DNA from: JAOPZY01 sp036495025
GTDB lineage: Bacteria > Actinomycetota > CADDZG01 > JAHWKV01 > JAOPZY01
Reading direction: 5' to 3'
Length of the DNA: 18,359 nt
NCBI GenBank assembly: GCA_036495025.1
Contig: DASXNO010000287.1
Span: forward strand, 1-18,359
In this document: one piece after another, positions 1 to 6,024 of the stretch
Position numbering within the stretch: the stretch's first letter is position 1
How the letters are laid out: every line of letters begins with the position of its first letter
Translations under genes and position numbers: made by a program
Notes under the pieces: generated by a model
The model's input: only the letters and a program-made list of their open reading frames with translations
Told to the model about the DNA's origin: nothing
The model's database searches: none

Positions 1-149
1 TCGACGGTCAGGTTCACGCCTGACCACACCGTCCGGCCGCCGAGCACTGCGGCAGCGTCAACGAGCTCGACGCTCGGGGAGTCCGTCGCGGGAGGTGCGG
101 AGTGGCCCGGCGCCTTGACCCGGGTTTGGCCCGCCGCCTGAAGGCTCAC
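1..149 (-). CDS. znuC: Metal (zinc-type) ABC transporter ATP-binding protein, N-terminal fragment
   Basis: Only the first 49 codons are inside the window. The reading frame opens with a GTG that overlaps the TGA stop of the upstream binding-protein gene (GTGA), a typical sign of translational coupling. After about 24 low-complexity residues the frame reads VELVDAAAVLGGRTVWSGVN, which matches the first beta strands of ABC ATPases just before the Walker A loop; Walker A itself lies outside the window. By family knowledge this subunit would power import of the metal delivered by the neighbouring lipoprotein. The ATPase fold is inferred from this short stretch and from position; zinc specificity is inferred from the adjacent zur and its operator. 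Confidence 0.7.
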   Translation of the reverse strand, partial: MSLQAAGQTRVKAPGHSAPPATDSPSVELVDAAAVLGGRTVWSGVNLTV

Positions 150-1093
150 TTGCCGGTCGCGGTGGGGAGGACAGCCTGCAGGGACTGGAGCTGCGCCGAT
201 TGCCAGTCCTGGAACGTCGACGTTGGCGGCTCGAGCGTCTCGGTGATGGTCGTGGTGGGGATCCCTGCGTCCTTGGCCTCCTTGACCTGGGCGGCGACGT
301 CGGGCGTCGAGTTCTGGCTGTTGTAGACGTACACCTTGATCTGGTGCCCCTTGATCTGGGCGTCGATGGTCGCCTTGTCGGCTGCTGTGGGCTCCGTCCC
401 CTCGCTGATCGCCGTCAGGAACGTGGAGGGCGTCAGCAGGTTGAGGCCGAGGGCATCCGCCATCGGGGCGAAGATGCTCTCGGAGGCTCCCACCGGTGTC
501 CTCGCGTACTTGGCCTTGATGCCGCCGATCAGCGAGGTGTACCCAGCGAGCCCGGTGGTCGTGTAGGTGGTGTGCTGGGTGTCGAAGAAGGCGGCATCCC
601 CGGGGTCGAGGGACTTGTAGTCGCTCGTGATCTGGTCGATCACCTTCATCACGTCGGTCGGGGAGTACCAGCGGTGAGGGTTGCCTCCCTCCTTCACCCC
701 CACCAGGTCGCCCACCGTGAGGACCTTCCGGCCGGCGTTGGGCTGGGCTGCGAGCAGCTTCGGCGCCCACGGGTCGTAGCCGATCCCGTTGACGACGACG
801 TACTTCGCCGAGGCCACCGTCCGGGCGTCGCCCGTGGTGGGCTCGTACGTGTGGGGGTCGGTGTCGGGGTTGGTGATGATGCTCGTCACCGCCACGTGTG
901 AACCGCCGAGCTGCGCGGCGATGCTCCCCCAGAAGTTCTCCGCCGCGACGACGGTGAGCACCGCGGAACCCGACGAGCTCGGCGACGTCGAGGTACCCGC
1001 GGCGGTGTTGGTGCCCTTACTGCAACCTGCCAGGAGCAGGGTGAGCCCGACCCCGAGGGCCGTCCAGCGCATCGACCGCATGCTTGATCTCAT
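146..1093 (-). CDS. znuA: Metal ABC transporter substrate-binding lipoprotein (ZnuA-like)
   Basis: A 315-residue protein with a lipoprotein signal: basic N-terminus, hydrophobic core and lipobox LAGC with the acylated Cys at residue 24, followed by a Ser/Thr-rich tether. The body resembles cluster A-I zinc/manganese binding proteins: FWGSIAAQLGG near the start, His81 in DPHTYEP and His140 in NPHRWY are two expected metal ligands. The third ligand region reads VGASESIF, so the usual His is replaced, probably by Glu205. It would capture extracellular metal and pass it to the permease. The frame could extend to an ATG at 1150, but ATG 1093 is preferred: it lies 7 nt after a TATAAT box, which suggests a leaderless transcript, and the longer version would place the operator inside the gene. 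It is coupled by GTGA overlap to the ATPase gene. Confidence 0.88.
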   Translation of the reverse strand: MRSSMRSMRWTALGVGLTLLLAGCSKGTNTAAGTSTSPSSSGSAVLTVVAAENFWGSIAAQLGGSHVAVTSIITNPDTDPHTYEPTTGDARTVASAKYVVVNGIGYDPWAPKLLAAQPNAGRKVLTVGDLVGVKEGGNPHRWYSPTDVMKVIDQITSDYKSLDPGDAAFFDTQHTTYTTTGLAGYTSLIGGIKAKYARTPVGASESIFAPMADALGLNLLTPSTFLTAISEGTEPTAADKATIDAQIKGHQIKVYVYNSQNSTPDVAAQVKEAKDAGIPTTTITETLEPPTSTFQDWQSAQLQSLQAVLPTATGK

Positions 1094-1096
1094 GAC

Positions 1097-1122
1097 GAGA
1101 ATTATAATGGGAATGATTCTCA
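1097..1122. promoter_or_regulatory. Zur-box-like operator over the znuA promoter
   Basis: An imperfect inverted repeat with arms GAGAATTAT (1097-1105) and ATGATTCTC (1113-1121), one mismatch, spacer 7. The 15-mer TGGGAATGATTCTCA at 1108-1122 resembles the actinobacterial Zur consensus as I recall it, TGAAAATGATTTTCA, with 11 of 15 matches. It overlaps the -10 and spacer of the znuA promoter, so a bound repressor would block transcription. zur is the divergent neighbour. Zur binding is inferred. Confidence 0.6.
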
Positions 1123-1128
1123 TTGCAA
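1101..1128 (-). promoter_or_regulatory. znuA promoter, probably leaderless
   Basis: On the minus strand TTGCAA (1128-1123), a 16-nt spacer and a perfect TATAAT (1106-1101) are followed after 7 nt by ATG at 1093. This places the likely transcription start at or next to the start codon. No Shine-Dalgarno sequence precedes that ATG, which fits leaderless initiation. Confidence 0.6.
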
Positions 1129-1140
1129 CTTGGAGTGGCC

Positions 1141-1165
1141 AATTGCTCACAGAATGTGAGCAATT
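1141..1165. promoter_or_regulatory. Perfect 25-bp palindrome between znuA and zur
   Basis: Arms AATTGCTCACA (1141-1151) and TGTGAGCAATT (1155-1165) are exact inverted repeats around a GAA spacer. The site lies about 12 nt upstream of the znuA -35 element and 130 nt upstream of zur. Its size and symmetry suit a dimeric regulator. It differs from the Zur-like site beside it, so a second regulator is possible. The binding protein is unknown. Confidence 0.55.
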
Positions 1166-1295
1166 CGAGAAAAAGGGTGGAAGAGGGTATGTTCCGCTTT
1201 TCCCCGCACCAGGAGCCTTCCCACGTTCGGCGGCGACGTTCGAGAGAAGGCAGTCGGGCGGTACTCACTGCCGCTCGATGGTGGAGAACGGTCGT

Positions 1296-1739
1296 ATGCT
1301 AACCACGATGGAAGATCTCCACGCGACGGTCGCCGGTCACCTCCGTCGATACGACCAGCGCTACACCAGCGGCCGCCGGGCTCTCATCGAGACCCTTGCT
1401 GCGGCCGGACGGCCCGTGACGATCGTCGAGGTGCTCGCGGGCGGCACGGTCGCCGCCCAGAGCTCTGCCTACCGGAACCTGTCGGTGCTCGTCCAGGCCG
1501 GCGTCGTCCGCAAGGTGTTCGGCGGGGACGACCTCACCCGCTACGAGCTGGCCGAGGAGCTGACGGAGCACCACCACCACATGGTCTGCGTCAACTGCGG
1601 CTCAATCGAGGACTTCACCGTGCCGAACCGGCTCGAGCAGAGCCTGGACAAGCTCTTCGGGGAAGTGTCCGAGAACACCGGATTCCGGCCCCAGGGTCAC
1701 CGGCTCGACGTCCTCGGCACCTGCGTCAACTGCGGCTGA
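1296..1739 (+). CDS. zur: Fur-family zinc uptake regulator Zur
   Basis: A 147-residue Fur-family repressor. The N-terminal winged helix contains the family pattern QSSAYRNLSVLVQAGVV (about residues 55-71). Then come RYEL and a His cluster at 92-95, the structural zinc motif CVNCG (Cys98, Cys101) and a second pair CVNCG at the very C-terminus (Cys143, Cys146). Two CxxC pairs and the divergent zinc-type transporter favour Zur over Fur. With zinc bound it would repress znuA and related genes. ATG 1296 is chosen because GGAGAA lies 7 nt upstream; ATG 1278 and ATG 1308 are alternatives. The frame is open far upstream into the znuA region, but that part is the antisense of znuA. Confidence 0.9.
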   Translation: MLTTMEDLHATVAGHLRRYDQRYTSGRRALIETLAAAGRPVTIVEVLAGGTVAAQSSAYRNLSVLVQAGVVRKVFGGDDLTRYELAEELTEHHHHMVCVNCGSIEDFTVPNRLEQSLDKLFGEVSENTGFRPQGHRLDVLGTCVNCG

Positions 1740-1850
1740 CGGGCTCACTCGGCTTCGGGTCCGTGGTCACGCCGGCCCACTCCAACAGCCCCAGGAGCTG
1801 GGGACCACGTGTGGCGTTTAGGGGCGTGTGCCTCCGGGTAGCGCCTTAGC

Positions 1851-2228
1851 ATGCCGAAGCCGCAGCCGCAAGGTCCCGTCGTCCTGAGGTTGGTTCCGCC
1901 GCCGCTTGCCGGTGTCTCGGAACCGCAGTCTCCCCCTGCGCTGGAGTTCCTCGGCGAGATGGAGGCGAAGCTCAGCGAGTGGCTGCACGGCACCCACCTC
2001 CAGGAGTGCGAGACCCTCCGGGGCGCGTGTGCGGAGGTCCTGAACCGGGTCAACGATTTCCTGGCGCTGCACGTCACCGAGGCCTCCGACGGCGTCCGCG
2101 AGTTCCTCCGCATGGTGAGGGAGGCAACGGGCGACACCGACGGTGGCGAGGAGCTCGGCTGGGGCGCTCAGGAGTTCCTGCGGCTCGTCGAGACTGCCGA
2201 GAAGGTCGTTCCGCTCCGCCGGTCCTGA
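1851..2228 (+). CDS. Hypothetical helical protein
   Basis: A 125-residue protein I do not recognise. Codon third positions are strongly G/C, as in the neighbouring real genes, which supports coding. The first 30 residues are Pro-rich. The rest looks alpha-helical and acidic, with two similar stretches, EFLRMVREA (about residues 84-92) and EFLRLVETA (about 107-115). There is no signal peptide, membrane segment or metal motif. No good Shine-Dalgarno sequence precedes ATG 1851, so an internal start such as ATG 1959 (MEAKLSEW) is possible. It follows zur by 111 nt on the same strand, with no evidence of cotranscription. Confidence 0.6.
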   Translation: MPKPQPQGPVVLRLVPPPLAGVSEPQSPPALEFLGEMEAKLSEWLHGTHLQECETLRGACAEVLNRVNDFLALHVTEASDGVREFLRMVREATGDTDGGEELGWGAQEFLRLVETAEKVVPLRRS

Positions 2229-2270
2229 GCCGCGAGACCGCCGGGCCCCCGGCACCGAAAAAGTCAGGTA

Positions 2271-2291
2271 CGTGGGCGTACGTAGCCCACG
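2271..2291 (+). terminator. Hairpin downstream of the 1851-2228 gene
   Basis: Arms CGTGGGC (2271-2277) and GCCCACG (2285-2291) pair perfectly around a 7-nt loop, 43 nt after the stop codon. No T-run follows, so this is either a weak or factor-assisted terminator or an unrelated palindrome. Confidence 0.35.
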
Positions 2292-2484
2292 CGAGCACGT
2301 GGAATTCATATTCCGTTGACCTTCCCGTAACGGGTGAGGGGTGAAATGGGGTAGGCGAGAAGGACAGGCGGCCATAGAGACCCACTGCCTGGGTTGCCTG
2401 GACCAGCTTTGTCCCCACCCTGCGACGCACGGGCCGCACCTTTGTCGGCGGAGTCCCCGGCGTCTCCCCGGAAGGAGCCATGAC

Positions 2485-2661
2485 ATGGCAATTGTGGAGG
2501 AGGATTCTCCATTCGACGGTGCCGACCCCGCCTGCAAATGCGGCTGTCCCATCTGGGACCACCTGGGTAGCGACGACGGAGCGTGCGTCTGCGGCTGCCC
2601 CGAGTACCGTCCGGTGCCGCCGGGCCTGGCGTCTGCTGAGGGCGACCAGGCCGTGGCCTGA
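2485..2661 (+). CDS. Small protein with two Cys-x-Cys-x-Cys knuckles
   Basis: A 58-residue acidic protein. It carries two similar Cys motifs, CKCGCP (Cys17, 19, 21) and CVCGCP (Cys34, 36, 38), with His26 between them in IWDH. The spacing suggests a small metal-binding, probably zinc, knuckle built from a repeated half-site. I do not know a characterised homologue; small actinobacterial proteins with CxCG motifs are known to me only as uncharacterised. The start is ATG 2485, with AAGGAG 7 nt upstream; an overlapping ATG at 2480 is in another frame and gives a Cys-poor, low-complexity product. A GC-rich hairpin follows the gene. Possible roles are metal storage or protein or nucleic-acid contact, none demonstrated. 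Confidence 0.72.
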   Translation: MAIVEEDSPFDGADPACKCGCPIWDHLGSDDGACVCGCPEYRPVPPGLASAEGDQAVA

Positions 2662-2677
2662 GGGCGTCGAAGCCAGA

Positions 2678-2700
2678 GGGGGCCGGCATCGCCGGCCCCC
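2678..2700. terminator. GC-rich hairpin between convergent genes
   Basis: GGGGGCCGGC (2678-2687) and GCCGGCCCCC (2691-2700) pair perfectly over 10 bp with a 3-nt ATC loop. It sits between the stop codons of the small Cys protein (+) and the secreted protein (-). No U-tract is present, but position and stability suit a bidirectional terminator. Confidence 0.55.
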
Positions 2701-2725
2701 CCCTGTCTCGCAGGTCCAGCGAGGC

Positions 2726-3325
2726 TCAGCCCTCGTTGTCACCCACAATCGAGATGACGGTCTGATGCTGTGCGGACTGGCAACTCGGCAGGCCCGGTAG
2801 GCTGGGGATCGGGATCGGCAGGGGCGGCGGGGACGGCATGGGGGATGCGAACGGGGTCGCCGGCGGTGGGAAGATGCCCGGCAGGCTGCAGACGGACAGT
2901 TGCGCCGACGCAAAGGCCGTGCCGTCGGTGAATGGGTGAGCCGGGGAGGCACCGAACGGTGCGCCACCGCCGTTGGGGATCACGTAGACCGTGCTGGAGT
3001 GCGGCGTGCCGTCGCAGATGAAATCCGACGAGCTCCCGTAGCCTTGCTGCACGATGTCGCCGGCGACGACCTCGCTCAGCTGCACGCTGACGTTCTGCGA
3101 AAGGGACTGGCCGGTCGGGACGCTGGTCGCGTCGCAGGTGATGTGGACGGGAACGCCGACCGCCGCTCCCCGAGCAAACAGCTGGGCTTGCTTGCCGAGC
3201 GTGACGATCGCCTTGCCGCCAGCGGCGCCCGCAGCGGCCGGAAACGAGGCGACGGCCACGGTTCCCAGCAAGATGGCGCCGAGCGACGTTCCAAGGACAA
3301 GCACGCCTTTCTTGAGGCTGGACAT
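2726..3325 (-). CDS. Secreted protein with Pro-rich tail, unknown function
   Basis: A 199-residue protein with a clear signal peptide: LKK at the N-terminus, a hydrophobic stretch over residues 8-34 and a likely cleavage site in the AAAGAAGG region. The mature part (about 40-148) looks like a beta-sandwich with Cys64, Cys104 and Cys146, possibly disulfide-bonded. It resembles, in my reading, uncharacterised actinobacterial exported beta-sandwich domains. A Pro-rich segment (about 152-180) and a short tail containing Cys182 follow. The start is ATG 3325, with GGAGG 8 nt upstream; ATG 3331 is only 2 nt from that site and unlikely. There is no sortase motif or C-terminal anchor, so it is probably released or wall-associated. 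Confidence 0.78.
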   Translation of the reverse strand: MSSLKKGVLVLGTSLGAILLGTVAVASFPAAAGAAGGKAIVTLGKQAQLFARGAAVGVPVHITCDATSVPTGQSLSQNVSVQLSEVVAGDIVQQGYGSSSDFICDGTPHSSTVYVIPNGGGAPFGASPAHPFTDGTAFASAQLSVCSLPGIFPPPATPFASPMPSPPPLPIPIPSLPGLPSCQSAQHQTVISIVGDNEG

Positions 3326-3436
3326 CGGCATAACCTCCGCGTTGAAGTGGGCCAACAGGACAGGAGCATGGAGCGGAAGAAAGGGTCCGCCCCCGGAAAG
3401 GGCACCGCCGCGGTCGGTGGCTGACAAACTGGGACC

Positions 3437-3467
3437 CGAACCAGCAGGCCTGGTCTGGTTCGCTTTT
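3437..3467 (+). terminator. Perfect hairpin followed by T-run in a divergent intergenic region
   Basis: CGAACCAG (3437-3444) and CTGGTTCG (3455-3462) are exact inverted repeats with a 10-nt loop, followed by C and TTTTT (3464-3468). This is a textbook intrinsic terminator shape on the plus strand. No plus-strand gene ends here: the left gene runs leftwards and the right gene begins at 3587. It could end an unannotated small or antisense RNA, or be an operator for the flanking promoters. Confidence 0.45.
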
Positions 3468-3586
3468 TACGTCTGTCCGACTTGTCGGGGCCAATGCTAG
3501 CACCACTATTGGGACGCCGCCCGCCGGCGAAAAGTTCACCCCGGTTTGCGCGCAGAATGCAGCGATACGAATCGAGGAGGTTGCAC

Positions 3587-3922
3587 ATGGACAACGAACG
3601 AGCCAGGGAACTGCTCAAGGCCGAGCGAGCCCGCGTCGAAGACCTGCTGGCGCGCTCCGCTCCGGCGGTGAGCGCCGATCGGGATGCGGTGAGCGAGGTA
3701 GGCGACTGGGCGGATCCCGCCCTCGCCCTCACGGCCGAGGGGGTGGACCAGGCAGTGGTGGACAGCCTCAGGGAAAAGCTGGCCGCCATCGAGCGGGCCG
3801 AGCGCCGCCTCGAGGAAGGCACCTACGGCAGGTCGGTGCGTAGTGGCGCCCCGATCCCCGACGAGCGCCTGGAGGCGGACCCGGCGGCCGAGCTCACCGT
3901 GGAGGAGGCCCAGCAGGGCTGA
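3587..3922 (+). CDS. DksA/TraR-family protein lacking the zinc-finger cysteines
   Basis: A 111-residue protein with an N-terminal coiled-coil region (about 1-78, Glu/Arg/Ala-rich) and a C-terminal segment that follows the DksA/TraR zinc-finger pattern. EEGTYGRSVRSGAPIPDERL aligns with the usual GTYGxCxxCGxxIxxxRL. The four cysteines are replaced by Ser83, Ser86, Thr104 and Glu107, so no zinc can be held by this site. Family members bind the RNA polymerase secondary channel and alter transcription initiation; whether this one does is unknown. The start is ATG 3587, with GAGGAGG 6 nt upstream. Zinc-less members do occur in Actinobacteria as far as I recall, so this is probably a subfamily rather than a decayed gene. 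Confidence 0.82.
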   Translation: MDNERARELLKAERARVEDLLARSAPAVSADRDAVSEVGDWADPALALTAEGVDQAVVDSLREKLAAIERAERRLEEGTYGRSVRSGAPIPDERLEADPAAELTVEEAQQG

Positions 3923-4028
3923 CGGCGCCGGCGTCCCGCTCGATCCTTTCCGCTCCTCCCGGGGGGGTGTCCCGGCCAGAGCTATCCTCGATCTGGGATC
4001 ACGCGATAGTCCTAAGAGGAGGATCTGG

Positions 4029-5234
4029 ATGTCCACAGCCGCAATGCCCTACGAGCACCTTGGTGAGGCGCTCGCCACCGACTACTTCATGATTCGGGAG
4101 CAGTTCACCGACGAGCAGTGGGACATGTTCATCCGGACCCGCCGATTCGTCGACCGGGAGGTCCTGCCGGTCATCAACGACTACTGGGAGAAGGCCGATT
4201 TCCCCTGGCCGCTCGCCCGCCGGCTGGCGGAGCTCGGGATTGTCGGGGACGATATCCAGGGGTACGGCTGTCCGGGGATGAGCCCCATGGCGGTCGGCCT
4301 CGTCCACATGGAGCTGCACCGGGGCGACGGGAGCCTGGGGACGTTCCTCGGTGTCCAGTCAGGCCTCGCCATGAAGACGATCCACATGCTGGGCTCGCAG
4401 GAGCAGCGGGACCGCTGGCTCCCCCCGATGGCCCGCCTGGACAAGATCGGGGCCTTCGCCCTCACCGAGCCGAGCCACGGGTCGGACTCGATCGCCCTGG
4501 AGACCAGCGCCCGCCCCGACGGCGAAGGTGGCTGGATCCTCAACGGCGCCAAGCGCTGGATCGGCAACGGGACGATCGCCGACGTCGTGATCGTCTGGGC
4601 GCGCTCGGTGGAGGACGGCAAGGTCAAGGGGTTCCTCGTCGAGACGCCGGCCGAGGGTTTTCACGCCGAGGTCATCACGGGGAAGGGCGTCGCCAGGGCG
4701 GTGTGGCAGGCCGACATCACTCTCGACGAGGTCCGCGTCCCCGAGTCGAACCGCCTCCCGGGGGCCAACACCTTCAAGGACACCGGCCGGGTGCTGGTGA
4801 CAACGCGCGCCGGTGTCGCATGGGCAGCCCTCGGCCACGCCGTGGCGGCCTACGACACCGCCCTCACCTATGCCAAGCAGCGCACCCAGTTCATGCGGCC
4901 GCTCGTCGGGTTCCAGATCGTGCAGGACCGGCTGGTCCGGATGCTGGCCGAGGTGACCGCCATGCAGCTCTACTGCATGCAGATCGCCCGCCTGGCGGAG
5001 GCGGGGAGGGTGACCGACGGGATCGCGGGGCTCGCCAAGCTCAACAACACCCGCAAGGCGCGGCAGGTGATCGCCGAGGCCCGGGACCTGCTGGGCGGCA
5101 ACGGGATCCTGCTCGAGAACCACGTGATCCGGCATATGTCCGACATCGAGATGCTGCACACCTACGAGGGCACCGAGACCATCCAGACCCTGATCGTGGG
5201 CCGGGACATCACCGGGGTCGGCGCCTTCGCCTGA
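4029..5234 (+). CDS. Acyl-CoA dehydrogenase (glutaryl-CoA-dehydrogenase-like)
   Basis: A 401-residue flavoprotein of the acyl-CoA dehydrogenase family, full length. FAD/substrate signatures include FALTEPSHGSDS (about 143-154), RWIGNG (176-181) and the C-terminal YEGTETIQTLIVGRDITG (379-396). Glu380 aligns with the catalytic base of glutaryl-CoA dehydrogenase (Glu370 in the human enzyme). The reaction would be alpha,beta-dehydrogenation of an acyl-CoA, with electrons passed to ETF. The glutarate-binding Arg of GCDH (Arg94, in the DSGYRS stretch) aligns with Gly104 here, so glutaryl-CoA is an unlikely substrate. The start is ATG 4029, with AGGAGG 6 nt upstream. It is followed after 1 nt by the AlkB-like gene, so the two are probably cotranscribed. 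Confidence 0.9.
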   Translation: MSTAAMPYEHLGEALATDYFMIREQFTDEQWDMFIRTRRFVDREVLPVINDYWEKADFPWPLARRLAELGIVGDDIQGYGCPGMSPMAVGLVHMELHRGDGSLGTFLGVQSGLAMKTIHMLGSQEQRDRWLPPMARLDKIGAFALTEPSHGSDSIALETSARPDGEGGWILNGAKRWIGNGTIADVVIVWARSVEDGKVKGFLVETPAEGFHAEVITGKGVARAVWQADITLDEVRVPESNRLPGANTFKDTGRVLVTTRAGVAWAALGHAVAAYDTALTYAKQRTQFMRPLVGFQIVQDRLVRMLAEVTAMQLYCMQIARLAEAGRVTDGIAGLAKLNNTRKARQVIAEARDLLGGNGILLENHVIRHMSDIEMLHTYEGTETIQTLIVGRDITGVGAFA

Positions 5235-5235
5235 C

Positions 5236-5967
5236 ATGGGCTCGATGGCAGAACCGGTGAGCTGGCAGCCGTCGCTGCTCGAGTGGACCGTGGAGGTCGG
5301 GGTCGACCCGGAGTTCTCGGGGCTGGAGCGCATCCAGCTCGACGACCGGTCCTGGCTCGACCACCTCCCCCGCTGGGTGTCCGGCGCCGACGGGCTCTTC
5401 GACGAGTTGGTCAGGGGTGCGAACTGGCAGCAGCGGAGCCGGCGAATGTACGACAAGGTGGTGGCCGAGCCGCGATTGACCGCGTACTGGCATGCCGACG
5501 GCGGCCTGCCCCTGGAGCCGCCGAGCCTGGAGCGGATGCGCAGCCTCCTGTCCGAACGCTACGGGACGGTGTTCGACTCCGCAGGGATGAACCTGTACCG
5601 AGACGGGCGCGACAGCGTGGCCTGGCACCGGGATCGCATCGCCAGGGAGATCTCGGATCCGATTGTCGTCCTCGTGTCTCTTGGAGAGCCCAGAAAGTTC
5701 CTGGTTCGCCCGCACGGCGGCGGGCCGTCGAGGGCGTTTCGCCTCGGTGGTGGCGACCTTCTCGTCACCGGTGGCCGCTTCCAGCGAGACTGGGAGCACG
5801 CGGTGCCGAAGGTGGCGAAGGCCGGCCCCCGGATCAGCATCGCCTTCCGGCACGGCATGGTGCGCAGCAGCTATGGCAAGCCGGACGGGCGGAGCTCCAC
5901 AGGAGAGCGGAGCTTAAAAAAGGGGACGCCGCCGCACCAGGCCGAGTCCGACCCGAGCCCGAGCTGA
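5236..5967 (+). CDS. AlkB-like 2-oxoglutarate/Fe(II) dioxygenase
   Basis: A 243-residue protein of the AlkB family. The Fe(II) ligands are visible as His131 and Asp133 (WHRDR) and His188 (WEHAV); Arg199 and Arg205 (PRISIAFR) fit the 2-oxoglutarate-binding RxxxxxR motif. NLYRDGRDSVAWHRD is the family's N-x-Y ... HxD block. The expected activity is oxidative demethylation of alkylated DNA or RNA bases. The last 35 residues are a polar, low-complexity tail. The start is ATG 5236, 1 nt after the dehydrogenase stop; ATG 5245 is an alternative. Coupling with an acyl-CoA dehydrogenase is not an obvious pathway link and may only reflect transcription. Confidence 0.88.
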   Translation: MGSMAEPVSWQPSLLEWTVEVGVDPEFSGLERIQLDDRSWLDHLPRWVSGADGLFDELVRGANWQQRSRRMYDKVVAEPRLTAYWHADGGLPLEPPSLERMRSLLSERYGTVFDSAGMNLYRDGRDSVAWHRDRIAREISDPIVVLVSLGEPRKFLVRPHGGGPSRAFRLGGGDLLVTGGRFQRDWEHAVPKVAKAGPRISIAFRHGMVRSSYGKPDGRSSTGERSLKKGTPPHQAESDPSPS

Positions 5968-5982
5968 GCGGGGGGTGGCCGG

Positions 5983-6007
5983 AAAAATCCACACGCGGTG
6001 TGGAAAA
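5983..6007 (-). terminator. Intrinsic terminator of the acyltransferase/SGNH operon
   Basis: TCCACAC (5988-5994) and GTGTGGA (5998-6004) form a perfect 7-bp stem with a 3-nt loop. On the minus strand it is followed by TTTTTCC. It lies 20 nt past the stop of the minus-strand SGNH gene, which matches a Rho-independent terminator for that operon. Confidence 0.75.
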
Positions 6008-6024
6008 TCCCAGCCACGTCCTCG

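Noticed and set aside
200..901. Long plus-strand frame over the znuA region
   Set aside because: Arg/Gly/Val-rich shadow antisense to znuA, which has a lipobox and family motifs; no ribosome binding site.
1141..1165. Resemblance of the palindrome to the lac operator
   Set aside because: It shares AATT ends and TGTGAGC-like half-sites, but the half-sites are inverted relative to lac and no LacI-type gene is present.
3982..4009. CTATC/GATAG repeat upstream of the acyl-CoA dehydrogenase
   Set aside because: Five-base arms 18 nt apart are too weak to call an operator.
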